Assembly: GCA_001896885.1 (NCBI GenBank)
Contig: MKRJ01000018.1
Coordinates: 62,001 to 126,000 of the forward strand
Length of the DNA stretch: 64,000 bases
Direction of reading: 5' to 3'
DNA from: Rhizobiales bacterium 65-79
GTDB lineage: Bacteria > Pseudomonadota > Alphaproteobacteria > Rhizobiales > Rhizobiaceae
Below, piece by piece: positions 8,188 through 16,657 of the stretch (its first letter is position 1; every line of letters starts with the position of its first letter). A program made the translations under genes and the position numbers. Under the pieces are notes generated by a model. The model was not told the origin of the DNA, did not search any database, and saw nothing but the letters and a program-made list of their open reading frames with translations.

Positions 8188-9738
8188 ATGTCTGGAATAC
8201 CGAAGAACGGAACGGTGCTGCAGCCCTCGCAAACAGCCGACAAGATCATCGTCGACCGCAGGAAACCACATCGCCACAGCGACGTGGCCCGTGCGGTGCG
8301 GCGTACGCGCGAGCGCCTGTCCCAGCAGGCCGGCAATCCGGCCTTCGACCGCGAACTCCTGAAACTGCACGCCCACGCGATTCTCGGCGGCGCGACCGCC
8401 ATTCCGCTGATGGTGCTGCTCGTCACCGCAGCCGGGCTGTTCGCCGGCATGAGCGGCGAAATCATCATCTGGGCCTTCTGTACGGTCACTTTCTACGCGG
8501 TGCTTGCCGTCACGGCACGGCGGATCGACCAGACAGAGATTTCCTCCATCGATATCGCGGCTGTCACGCGCAGCCTGCTTATCGGGCATTTCTTCAGCGG
8601 CCTCGGCTGGGCCTATCTCGCCTGGATCGGCTGCGCGGAATGCCGCGTCGACCAGTTCCCGGTCATCAAGGCGGTGGTGCTTCTGATCGCGATCGCCGCG
8701 ACGGCGCTGATCGCCTCGTCGCTGCGCTATGCGCTGATCGTCACCTTCGCGCTGCCGGTAGCCGCCTACATCGCCTTCGGCGCGAACCTCTCCAATCCGG
8801 TAGAGGCGATCATGGCGGGGCTGCTGTTCCTCGCCCTGCCCTTCTTCTCCTACATCGCGAGGCACCTGAACCGCACCGCGACGATGCTGCTCTCCTTCCG
8901 GTCGGAGAAGGATGCGCTCATCGCCGAACTGGAGACGGCCAAATCGGTTTCCGACGAGGCGAGACGGCGCGCGGAGGAAGCGAACCTCGCCAAGTCGCGG
9001 TTCCTCGCCTCGATGAGCCATGAGCTGAGGACCCCGCTCAACGCCATCCTCGGCTTCTCGGAGGTGATGGCCAAGGAGGTGCTCGGGCCGATCGAGAACG
9101 ACAGCTACCGGCAATATGCGCGGGACATAAACGATTCCGGCCAGCACCTGCTCGATCTCATCAACGAGATCCTCGACCTTTCACGCATAGAGGCCGGGCG
9201 CTACGCGCTCAACGAGGAGCCGCTCCGGCTGGCGCATATCGTCGAAGATTGCTGCCGCATGATGGAGTTGAAGGCCCATAACAAGGGCCTGCGCATCGTC
9301 CAGCAATATGAGGAGAACCTGCCCAGGCTCTACGCGGACGAGCGGGCGCTCCGGCAGATCACGCTCAATCTCCTCTCGAACGCCGTGAAGTTCACGCCGA
9401 GCAACGGTGAAATCCGCGTGCGCGTCGGCTGGACGATCGGCGGGGGCCAGTACATTTCGGTCAAGGACAACGGCCCCGGCATCCCCCCGGACGAGATACC
9501 GGTGGTTCTTTCCGCCTTCGGCCAGGGCGCCATCGCCATCAAGAGCGCAGAGCAGGGAACCGGGCTCGGGCTTCCCATCGTACAGGGCATGATGCGCATG
9601 CATGGCGGCGAGTTCGAGCTGATCTCGAAGCTGCGGGAAGGCACCGAGGCGCTGGCGGTCTTCCCGGCATCGCGCGTCATGGAAGAGCTTCCGGCGATGC
9701 CGACAGGAGAGGCTCCGCGCCGCGCCGCCAGGCGCTAG
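8188..9738 (+). CDS. Membrane sensor histidine kinase (PleC/PdhS-like)
   Basis: A 516-residue kinase. About six hydrophobic segments span residues 63-225 and form a membrane sensor without a large periplasmic loop. A coiled-coil linker (240-268) leads to the HisKA domain with the phospho-acceptor in SHELRTPLNAILGFSE (His278). The ATPase domain has the N box (LTLNLLSNAVKF-like, near 394-402), the G1 box VKDNGPGIP (425-433) and the G2 box GTGLGLPI (457-464). The HisKA sequence is close to the PleC/DivJ/PdhS group of alphaproteobacteria. No response regulator is adjacent, so it is an orphan kinase whose partner (DivK-like?) is inferred only. Confidence 0.87.
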   Translation: MSGIPKNGTVLQPSQTADKIIVDRRKPHRHSDVARAVRRTRERLSQQAGNPAFDRELLKLHAHAILGGATAIPLMVLLVTAAGLFAGMSGEIIIWAFCTVTFYAVLAVTARRIDQTEISSIDIAAVTRSLLIGHFFSGLGWAYLAWIGCAECRVDQFPVIKAVVLLIAIAATALIASSLRYALIVTFALPVAAYIAFGANLSNPVEAIMAGLLFLALPFFSYIARHLNRTATMLLSFRSEKDALIAELETAKSVSDEARRRAEEANLAKSRFLASMSHELRTPLNAILGFSEVMAKEVLGPIENDSYRQYARDINDSGQHLLDLINEILDLSRIEAGRYALNEEPLRLAHIVEDCCRMMELKAHNKGLRIVQQYEENLPRLYADERALRQITLNLLSNAVKFTPSNGEIRVRVGWTIGGGQYISVKDNGPGIPPDEIPVVLSAFGQGAIAIKSAEQGTGLGLPIVQGMMRMHGGEFELISKLREGTEALAVFPASRVMEELPAMPTGEAPRRAARR

Positions 9739-9743
9739 AGCCG

Positions 9744-10739
9744 CTACCGCGCGCCAGAGATCGCGATGGCCGAATGGCAGGTCACGGCCGCCTTCAGGAG
9801 GCCCGCGGCAAGCGCCCCCGCAACGCCGCTGTCGGATATTTCGAGATCGAGAAGCGGTTTCAGGCCGAGGCGTGAGGCGGCCTTTGCCTGGCCGGCATCG
9901 CCGGACAATCCCGCAAGCAGGCAATGGCCGATCGCATCGGGGTTCACGGCGTGCAGCACCGCCGCGGCGGCGACCGCGACATGGCCGTCCAGCACCACCG
10001 GGATGCGCTCGGAACGGGCGGCGATGATCGCCCCGGCGACGGCGGCAAACTCGCGCCCGCCGAGCCGGCGCAAAACCTCCAGCGGATCGGTCAGTTTGCC
10101 CCCGTGCACGGAGAGCGCCGCATCGACCATGCCGGCCTTGCGCCCGGCCAGCGAGCCGGCCGCGCCGGGTTCGCCGCCGACCCAGTCGGCACCCCGTCCG
10201 CCGAAAAGGGCGGCGCAGACGGCGGCGGCGACGGTCGAATTGCCGACGCCGAAATCGCTGAGGCAAAGCAAGTCCGTGCCGCCGGCGATCGCTTCCATGC
10301 CGAAGGCCATGGTCGCGGCGGTGGCGCGCTCGTCGAGCGCCGGTCCGACCGTGATGTCGCCGGTCGGTAAATCGAGCGCCAGGTCGAAGACTTTCAGCCC
10401 GATATCGTGGGTGGAACAAAGCTGACAGACCGGCGCGGCGCCGGAACGGCACCGCTCCACCTGCGCCGCTGCCGAATCCGTCGGCAGAGGCGAGACGTTC
10501 CGCGCCGCGACGCCATGGCTGCCCGCGAAGATCGCCAGAAGCGGCCTCAGGATCATCGGACGGGGACGGCCACTCCAACCTGCCAGCCAGGCGGCAAGCT
10601 CCTCCAGCCGGCCGAGCGAGCCGCCGGCCGGGGCATAGTTGCCGAACTCCCGGACGACGCGCTCCGCCGCCTGTCCATCCCGCGGCCGCGGCGCGGCGAG
10701 CAGGACGCGAAAATCGTCAAGGGGCCGTTCACTGGTCAT
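9744..10739 (-). CDS. Divergent CobT-family (nicotinate-nucleotide:dimethylbenzimidazole phosphoribosyltransferase-like) protein
   Basis: A 331-residue protein collinear with CobT/CobU, which makes alpha-ribazole phosphate for the lower ligand of cobalamin. The fold-wide blocks are present: GSLGRLEELAAWLAGW, AIFAGSHGV, GLKVFDLALDLPTGDIT, AFGMEAIAGGTDLL and PLEVLRRLGGRE. Two active-site blocks deviate. The usual GEMGIGNTT reads SDFGVGNST (161-169), and the usual LGEGTGA reads SDSGVAG (302-308), so the catalytic glutamate matching Glu317 of Salmonella CobT is a serine. The P-loop-like glycine block is also altered. It may use another substrate or be inactive. It ends five bases from the kinase stop, convergent with it. 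Confidence 0.75.
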   Translation of the reverse strand: MTSERPLDDFRVLLAAPRPRDGQAAERVVREFGNYAPAGGSLGRLEELAAWLAGWSGRPRPMILRPLLAIFAGSHGVAARNVSPLPTDSAAAQVERCRSGAAPVCQLCSTHDIGLKVFDLALDLPTGDITVGPALDERATAATMAFGMEAIAGGTDLLCLSDFGVGNSTVAAAVCAALFGGRGADWVGGEPGAAGSLAGRKAGMVDAALSVHGGKLTDPLEVLRRLGGREFAAVAGAIIAARSERIPVVLDGHVAVAAAAVLHAVNPDAIGHCLLAGLSGDAGQAKAASRLGLKPLLDLEISDSGVAGALAAGLLKAAVTCHSAIAISGAR

Positions 10740-10899
10740 GGTCGCCCGACCAAATGGAAAGATGATGACGGGGCATAGCGGCAGTCGGTTCCTGCCGCAA
10801 CCGCCTCAGGCTTCGGAGCGGGCAACCGCTCCAGGAAGTGGAGTGTTGTCCGGTCCAACGTTCGGCGATTGCCCTGACCCAGGGGGTGCCTCGGATCGC

Positions 10900-11793
10900 C
10901 TAGTCCTGTCGCTCGCCCCTGCCGAAGCGGCCGGCGAATTCGCGGGGATGCGCAAGCGGCGGCAGGCCGTTTTCGCCGAGCCAGGCTTCGCTCGGTTCCA
11001 GAAGCCGGCCATAGACGTCGCGCGCCAGGGTTCGTGCTTCCTCGCCGGGCCAGTGCCTGGGCAGCAGGGCCAGCGGCAGCCCCGGATCGCGCAGCACGAT
11101 ACGGCGCCAGTCGTGGACGAGAAGCGTCCGAGCGGCCATCGCATCGAGCGGCCGGATAGAACCGCTCCGCCTGAAGGCCCCAAGCAGCGGCCGATGCGCC
11201 TCGATGAAGGCGCGATAAGCCGCCGCGATCTCGTCGCTCGGCCACAGCATGCGCATCGCCTCCGGATGCTCGGCGCTGTTGCCGTGGATGACCAGCATGC
11301 CGGCAAGCGCATCGGCGGGGTCGGGGGCGTTGCGGGTCTCGGGCCTCAGATAGACGCTTGCCTCGACACGCAGGAACCCGGCCTCTTCCATCTTTTCGCG
11401 CAACTCGGCCGCGCCGTCCGGCGGAGCGACGGCGACGGTCCAGGCACCGTCCCAGGCCGGCGGACCGGCGGCATAGATGCGCCTCGTGGCGCGGTCGAAG
11501 GCGTGCCGGCCCTCCTCGGCGAGCCGATAGAAGCTGCTGCGGCCGTTGCGTTCGCGGATGACCCATCCGTCGGCGGCAAGCCGCGACATGGCGGTCCTCA
11601 GCGCGCCCGCTTCGACGCGCAAGCGGCCCATGATGTCCTGAAGCGCGGTGAGCGCGATACGGCCGCCGCGCGGCACGACGGCGTCGCCGAAGACGGTGAT
11701 GACCATCGACCAGACGCGCGGCCGGCCGCGCCCATGCAGACGGGCAATCAGGCGGTCGAGCACCGCCTCGGCGGGTCTGGATGGAACGTCCAT
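10900..11793 (-). CDS. paaX: PaaX-family transcriptional repressor
   Basis: About 297 residues with the PaaX architecture: an N-terminal winged helix (VITVFGDAVVPRGGRIALTA, then LRTAMSRLAADGWV), a central Cas2-like domain (AWDGAWTVAVAPP) and a C-terminal PaaX domain ending with a DWRRIVLRDPGLPLALLPRHWPG-type segment. PaaX represses phenylacetate catabolic operons and releases DNA on binding phenylacetyl-CoA. The paaK/paaI/paaZ genes 3-7 kb away support that role. The ATG at 11793 was taken; an upstream ATG at 11832 would add 13 residues. Confidence 0.85.
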   Translation of the reverse strand: MDVPSRPAEAVLDRLIARLHGRGRPRVWSMVITVFGDAVVPRGGRIALTALQDIMGRLRVEAGALRTAMSRLAADGWVIRERNGRSSFYRLAEEGRHAFDRATRRIYAAGPPAWDGAWTVAVAPPDGAAELREKMEEAGFLRVEASVYLRPETRNAPDPADALAGMLVIHGNSAEHPEAMRMLWPSDEIAAAYRAFIEAHRPLLGAFRRSGSIRPLDAMAARTLLVHDWRRIVLRDPGLPLALLPRHWPGEEARTLARDVYGRLLEPSEAWLGENGLPPLAHPREFAGRFGRGERQD

Positions 11794-11879
11794 GGCATCA
11801 ATTGACACGGCATGGGCGGCTCCCGCAAGCATGATGGATTGCGGACAGCGCCGTCACGATCGGTTCTGATCCACAGCCG

Positions 11880-12698
11880 CTATGATGATCCGAGAGCCGC
11901 AAAGATCTCCTCGACGGGCACAGGCGCGACCACGCCGAACATCGTCGCGAGGAGCTCTCCCAATTTCTCCGCGCTCTCGATGTTGCTGCCTTCGATAGCC
12001 CGTCCGTCGGCCTCCTCGACGACGAAGCGGCGATTGACGATCTTGAAGCGCCGGCCCCTGGCGACGCGTTCCATGATGAGGTTGCGGACGAGGACGTGAT
12101 CGGGCTTGGTGGAGGTGAACCAGTTCGCCATCTCGTAATCCGACCGCTCCTGCCGCGTCAGGTCGAACATGTACATCGTGCGCCAGCCGCCGGGCTGGCG
12201 GAAGGAAAGCGTGAACAGGCCGTCGTCCTCGGTCAGCCGGTAGGTTCCGGCCGGCGTCTTCTGCTCGGCCCCCGTCTCGAAACGCAGCGGCCGGTCGAGC
12301 AGGCAGCCGCCGAAGCCGACGTCGGCGAGGTACGCGCCGTCGGCCAAATCCACCTTGAGGAGCATGTGCGTCCTCGGGCCGAGCGGCGCGTCGGGAGGCG
12401 ACATCCATCGCACGCGCCCGGCAAGCCCCCTCACGCGGAAGCCGATCGCTTCCAGCGCCGCCCGGAAAAGCATGTTCTGCTCGAAGCAATAACCGCCGCG
12501 CCGGCCGCGGACCATCTTTTCCTGCAAGGCGGCGATATCGAGCGAAACCGGACGGCCGAGCAGCGGGTCGATGTTCTCGAAAGGAATCGCCGCGACATGG
12601 GCGGAATGCAATGCGGTGAGCGTCTCGATGTCGGGTGCGGGCGTGTCCGTGAAGCCCGTCCGCGCCAGATATTCGTTGAGCCCGAAATCGCCCGCCAT
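11880..12698 (-). CDS. Arylamine N-acetyltransferase
   Basis: A 272-residue NAT, which transfers acetyl from acetyl-CoA to arylamines or arylhydrazines. The catalytic triad is visible as Cys71 (RRGGYCFEQN), His111 (THMLLKV) and Asp126 (LADVGFGG), at the usual spacing. The start ATG at 12698 has GGAG five bases upstream. An in-frame open stretch continues upstream to 13139 but overlaps the methyltransferase and is not coding. It lies upstream of paaX on the same strand, in an aromatic-catabolism neighbourhood, which fits detoxification of aromatic amines. Confidence 0.9.
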   Translation of the reverse strand: MAGDFGLNEYLARTGFTDTPAPDIETLTALHSAHVAAIPFENIDPLLGRPVSLDIAALQEKMVRGRRGGYCFEQNMLFRAALEAIGFRVRGLAGRVRWMSPPDAPLGPRTHMLLKVDLADGAYLADVGFGGCLLDRPLRFETGAEQKTPAGTYRLTEDDGLFTLSFRQPGGWRTMYMFDLTRQERSDYEMANWFTSTKPDHVLVRNLIMERVARGRRFKIVNRRFVVEEADGRAIEGSNIESAEKLGELLATMFGVVAPVPVEEIFAALGSS

Positions 12699-12853
12699 GC
12701 CCGCTCCGCCACAATCCGGAACCCGATCGCGGATTGGCGCGACCGGAACCGGCCAGATGGCATAGGCCCATGCGGGCTGCAAGTAGCGGCTCTTTTGGGT
12801 TGGACGGGAGCCTCGCCTGTCTTTAACAGGCGTTCGACAACACGGAAGGCGAC

Positions 12854-13582
12854 ATGGCGCAGAACATCTACGACGAACCGGGCTTCTTCGGAGGCTACAG
12901 CCGGCTGGAGCGCTCCGTCCATGGGTTGGCCGGCGCAGCGGAATGGCCGGTGCTAAGGTCCATGCTGCCCGCCATAGCCGGTCTGAGAGTGATCGATCTC
13001 GGCTGCGGCTATGGCTGGTTCTGCCGCTGGGCGGCCGAAAACGGCGCCAGCACGGTGCTCGGGCTGGACATTTCGGAAAAGATGCTCGATCGTGCGCGGG
13101 CGGCAACGGACGACGACGCGATATCCTATCGCCGCGCAAATCTGGATGAACTGACGCTGCCGCCGGAGGCCTTCGACCTCGCCTACAGCTCCCTCGCCTT
13201 CCACTATGTCGAGGACGCGGAGCGCCTCTACCGCACGATCCATCATGCGCTCGTTCCCGGCGGGCGGCTGGTCTTTTCCACCGAGCACCCGATCTTCATG
13301 GCGTCGAGCCATAGCGGCTGGATGACGAAGACGGACGGGAGCAGAACCTGGCCGGTCGACGGCTATTCGGTCGAAGGCCGGCGCGTGATCGACTGGCTCG
13401 GCGCCGGGGTCGTCAAATACCACCGGACCGTGGCGACCACAGTCAACCTGCTCATCCGCGCCGGATTCCGCATCCTGAGGCTGGAGGAATTCTGCCCGAC
13501 CGCCGAGCAGATAGAAGCCAATCCGGCGCTCGCGGAAGAAGTCGACCGGCCGATGTTCCTTATGATCGCGGCGGAGAAATGA
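12854..13582 (+). CDS. Class I SAM-dependent methyltransferase
   Basis: A 242-residue methyltransferase with motif I VIDLGCGYGWF (residues about 46-56), motif II acidic VLGLDISEKML and motif III post region HALVPGGRLVFSTEHP. This places it in the Methyltransf_11/UbiE-like group acting on small molecules. The N-terminal FFGGYSRLERS and the C-terminal LRLEEFCPTAEQ segment are typical of a widespread uncharacterised subfamily. It is divergent from the NAT gene with about 155 bases between starts. The substrate is not known. Confidence 0.87.
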   Translation: MAQNIYDEPGFFGGYSRLERSVHGLAGAAEWPVLRSMLPAIAGLRVIDLGCGYGWFCRWAAENGASTVLGLDISEKMLDRARAATDDDAISYRRANLDELTLPPEAFDLAYSSLAFHYVEDAERLYRTIHHALVPGGRLVFSTEHPIFMASSHSGWMTKTDGSRTWPVDGYSVEGRRVIDWLGAGVVKYHRTVATTVNLLIRAGFRILRLEEFCPTAEQIEANPALAEEVDRPMFLMIAAEK

Positions 13583-13619
13583 GCCTGTCGCTGCCGGCGA
13601 CAGGCGTCGTCATGTGTCT

Positions 13620-14024
13620 TCAGCAACGCTTGAAGTAGCGGTAGGTATCCGGCGCGCCCATCCATTTGAAGCTGGGAGCGAGCCCGCCATGGGAATTTAT
13701 CCAGCCCCTGATATCGGGCGCGTAAGCGTGCCAGAGCACGCCCTGCATCTGCGGATTGTGGGCGAGATGGAAGCCGAAGCGCGCCGCCGGCATGACGCAG
13801 ATGTGGTCGCGCGGAATATAGCCCAGAAGAACCGTACAGGCGGATTGGCACGCGCCCACGATGCGCACGCGAACATCCTGCGCGGCCAGTTTCTTCCAGC
13901 GTTGGCTGTAGACCGCGACACTGCCGCCGTGATTGTCGGAAATATCGATCGTCCTCGGCGCCGCCCAACCCGGCGCAAGCCATGCAATCGCAAAGAAACC
14001 CGCAAGCAAGAGCCTCGCAAGCAT
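13620..14024 (-). CDS. Small secreted ClpP-fold-like protein
   Basis: A 134-residue protein with a clear signal peptide (MLARLLLAGFFAIAWLAPGWA). The mature part resembles the periplasmic ClpP/SppA-like proteins of COG3904, which have a cysteine-rich SACT nucleophile-like loop: here GACQSACTVLLGYIPRDH, followed by PAARFGFHLAH. Four cysteines in the mature part suggest disulphides. At about 110 mature residues it is shorter than a complete serine protease domain, so a truncated or non-catalytic role is possible. It is convergent with the methyltransferase. Confidence 0.6.
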   Translation of the reverse strand: MLARLLLAGFFAIAWLAPGWAAPRTIDISDNHGGSVAVYSQRWKKLAAQDVRVRIVGACQSACTVLLGYIPRDHICVMPAARFGFHLAHNPQMQGVLWHAYAPDIRGWINSHGGLAPSFKWMGAPDTYRYFKRC

Positions 14025-14120
14025 CGCAGCCTCCGAAACCTGACAAACCGATCCGGACAGAAGCTACTCCCTGGAAGGTGCGGTTGGCAATGGCGGCGAA
14101 GCGGCGGCGGCGGATATCGT

Positions 14121-14717
14121 TCAGCGAACGCCCTTCACCCCGTTCACCAGCATCTTCGTGGCCATATCGGCATATTCCGCGCGGCTGATGGCCCCGTCCT
14201 CGCGAAACCACATGTAGAACCAGTTGAGCATGCCGAAGAGGCTCATGGTCACCGGCTTGAGCAGCCGGCCGTTCTCGAACGCCTCCGGTTCCACGCCGCG
14301 GATCGCCTCGGCGAATATGGCGACCAGCCGCCGTTCCAGCGCCTTCAGTTCCCGCTGCTCGGCCTGCGGCAGCAAGGCGAGCGCGTTGATCTGCACCTTG
14401 TGCTCGGCATCGGCGTCGCGATAGGCGTCGAGCAGCGCCGCGACAAGCCGGCCGAGTCGCTCGTCGGGCGTGAGGTCGGGCCTGTCCGCCGACTCCGCGA
14501 CTTCAACCAGCGCTTCCAGATGGTTGGAAAGAATGCCGAAAAGCAGTGCCTCCTTGGAGGCGTAGTAGTGATAGAGCAGCGCCTTGGAGACGCCGCACTC
14601 GGCGGCGAGCCCCGCCATGGAGGCGCGGTCGTAGCCGTCGCGGGCGAAGGCGATCGCGGCGCGATGCAGGATCGCGTCACGCTTGTCGTCATAGTCGCGG
14701 GCGCGGGTGCGGGGCAT
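14121..14717 (-). CDS. TetR/AcrR-family regulator of the phenylacetate genes (PaaR-like)
   Basis: A 198-residue regulator. The TetR helix-turn-helix is at residues about 12-58 (AIAFARDGYDRASMAGLAAE, VSKALLYHYYASKEALL), followed by a helical ligand domain with the FGMLNWFYMWFREDG segment seen in TetR_C_33-type acyl-CoA-responsive regulators. It lies 38 bases downstream of paaK on the same strand. TetR regulators of this type (PaaR) control paa genes in several proteobacteria and respond to phenylacetyl-CoA. Having both this and PaaX would be dual control; this is inferred from context. Confidence 0.85.
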   Translation of the reverse strand: MPRTRARDYDDKRDAILHRAAIAFARDGYDRASMAGLAAECGVSKALLYHYYASKEALLFGILSNHLEALVEVAESADRPDLTPDERLGRLVAALLDAYRDADAEHKVQINALALLPQAEQRELKALERRLVAIFAEAIRGVEPEAFENGRLLKPVTMSLFGMLNWFYMWFREDGAISRAEYADMATKMLVNGVKGVR

Positions 14718-14755
14718 CAGACAGCAAGCCCAGGTTCAGCCGGAGAGTCCAAGGG

Positions 14756-16066
14756 CTATCCCTTCGGCCGCCGGTCGACGATGCGCACGGCCTTGCCCTG
14801 GCTGCGGGCGACGCCTTCCGGCGGCAGGCAATTGACCTTCACCGTCAACCCCACCACGGCCTTGATGCGCTCGCGCAGCGCGTTTGACGCGTTGGCGCGA
14901 TGTTCTTCGGCCAGATCGGCGGCCGCGGCCTCGACATGGACGATCATCTCGTCCATGCGCCCTTCTCGCGTGAGTTCGATCTGGAAATGCGGCGCCAGCC
15001 CGTCGATCCTCAGGATCTGTTCCTCGATCTGCGTCGGGAAGACATTGACGCCGCGCAGGATCATCATGTCGTCGGAACGGCCGGTGATCTTCTCCATGCG
15101 CCGCATGGAGCGCGCCGTGCCCGGCAGCAGCCGCGTCAGGTCGCGCGTGCGGTAGCGGACGATCGGGAACGCTTCCTTGGTGAGCGAGGTGAAGACGAGT
15201 TCGCCCTTCTCGCCGTCGGCCACCGGCTCGCCCGTCTCGGGGTCCACGATCTCGGGATAGAAATGATCCTCCCAGATGTGCAGCCCGTCCTTGGTCTCCA
15301 CGCATTCGTTTGCGACGCCCGGACCGATCACCTCCGACAGGCCATAGATGTCGACTGCATGCATGTCGAAGGCTTCCTCGATCTCGGCGCGCATGGCGTT
15401 GGTCCAGGGCTCGGCGCCGAAGATGCCGACCTCGAGCGGGCTCCTCCGCGGGTCGAGGCCCTGCGCGCGGTATTCATCGAGAATGGAAAGCATGTAGGAC
15501 GGCGTCACCATGATGGTGGTCGCCGCGAAATCCTCGATCAGCGTCACCTGCCTGGTCGTCATGCCGCCCGAGGCCGGCACGACGGTGCAGCCGAGCCGCT
15601 CCGCGCCGTAATGCGCGCCGAGCCCGCCGGTGAAGAGCCCGTAGCCATAGGCGACGTGCACGACATCACCCGGCCGCGTGCCTGATGCCCTCAGCGACCG
15701 TGCCATGCAGTCGGCCCAGACGTCGAGGTCGTTCCGGGTATAGCCGACGACGGTCGGCTTGCCGGTCGTGCCGGACGAGGCATGGATGCGTAGCACCTTC
15801 TCGCGCGGCACCGCGAACATGCCGAACGGATAATTGTCGCGAAGATCCTGTTTCGCCGTGAACGGAAAGTGCCGGAGGTCGGAAAGCTGCTTCAGATCAT
15901 AGGGATGCACGCCCTTCGCGTCGAACGCCTTCCTGTAGTGCGGGACGTTCTCGTAGGCGTGCTTCAGCGACCATTTCAGGCGCTGAAGCTGCAGCGCCTC
16001 GATCTCGTCACGGGAGGCGATCTCGATCGGATCGAGGTCCTGCTTCCTCGGGGTCAAATCCTTCAT
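14756..16066 (-). CDS. paaK: Phenylacetate-CoA ligase
   Basis: A 436-residue adenylate-forming enzyme that activates phenylacetate to phenylacetyl-CoA, the committing step of the aerobic hybrid pathway. The P-loop-like HASSGTTGKPTVVGYT (near residue 93), the IYGLSEVIGPG motif (near 238) and the C-terminal RIDGLAPHFQIEL and RSQGKAVRIVDRRP segments are diagnostic of PaaK. The start ATG at 16066 has GGGAGG seven bases upstream; an open stretch upstream belongs to the paaI antiframe. It follows paaI by 38 bases. Confidence 0.95.
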   Translation of the reverse strand: MKDLTPRKQDLDPIEIASRDEIEALQLQRLKWSLKHAYENVPHYRKAFDAKGVHPYDLKQLSDLRHFPFTAKQDLRDNYPFGMFAVPREKVLRIHASSGTTGKPTVVGYTRNDLDVWADCMARSLRASGTRPGDVVHVAYGYGLFTGGLGAHYGAERLGCTVVPASGGMTTRQVTLIEDFAATTIMVTPSYMLSILDEYRAQGLDPRRSPLEVGIFGAEPWTNAMRAEIEEAFDMHAVDIYGLSEVIGPGVANECVETKDGLHIWEDHFYPEIVDPETGEPVADGEKGELVFTSLTKEAFPIVRYRTRDLTRLLPGTARSMRRMEKITGRSDDMMILRGVNVFPTQIEEQILRIDGLAPHFQIELTREGRMDEMIVHVEAAAADLAEEHRANASNALRERIKAVVGLTVKVNCLPPEGVARSQGKAVRIVDRRPKG

Positions 16067-16104
16067 TTCATACCTCCCTCGCCCGGCCCTGCGCAGGCTG
16101 GACG

Positions 16105-16545
16105 CTAAAGCTGCTCGCCGTCGAAATGCCTGCCTTCGATCGTGCGCGAGACGCCGCGGAACTCGGCGACCAGCGCGCCTTCCCGGTTCGTGACCTTCAC
16201 GTCGTAGATGCCGGAACGGCCGTAGCGGGCAATCTCGCGGCAGGTCGCAGTCAGCCGGTCGCCGAGCTTTCCGGGCGCGATGAAGGTGATGGAATTGTGC
16301 TGCGCCACGGCCAGCCGGTTGTAGGAATTGCAGGCGAAGGCGAAGGCCGAATCCGCCAGCGTGAAGATGTAGCCGCCATGGCAGATATCGTGGCCGTTGG
16401 TGTGGTGCTTCTCGACCGCCATCGAGGTGGTCGCCGTGCCCGGCCCAACCGTATCGAGCGACATACCGAGCCATTTCGAGGCGCTGTCCTTCGCCCACAT
16501 CGTCTCGGCGCTTTTTTTCGCCACTTCCTCCGGCGACAGCTTCAT
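16105..16545 (-). CDS. paaI: Hydroxyphenylacetyl-CoA thioesterase PaaI
   Basis: A 146-residue hotdog-fold thioesterase. The motif HDICHGGYIFTLADSAFAFA matches PaaI, with the active-site aspartate in LADSAFA and the conserved HGG. It releases CoA from dead-end ring-hydroxylated or epoxidised phenylacetyl-CoA, protecting the CoA pool. The start at 16545 has GGGAGGA with suitable spacing. It is divergent from paaZ (112 bases between starts), so one intergenic region probably carries both promoters and the PaaX or TetR operator. Confidence 0.93.
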   Translation of the reverse strand: MKLSPEEVAKKSAETMWAKDSASKWLGMSLDTVGPGTATTSMAVEKHHTNGHDICHGGYIFTLADSAFAFACNSYNRLAVAQHNSITFIAPGKLGDRLTATCREIARYGRSGIYDVKVTNREGALVAEFRGVSRTIEGRHFDGEQL

Positions 16546-16657
16546 GGTTCCTCCCGACACATCCACCCTGAGAGCCTTGCATAAACCGGCCGGACGGTCA
16601 ATAATACTTCGGCGGTGTTCGAAGACCAGGTGTCGACATCCGGCGGAGGATCCGAAG

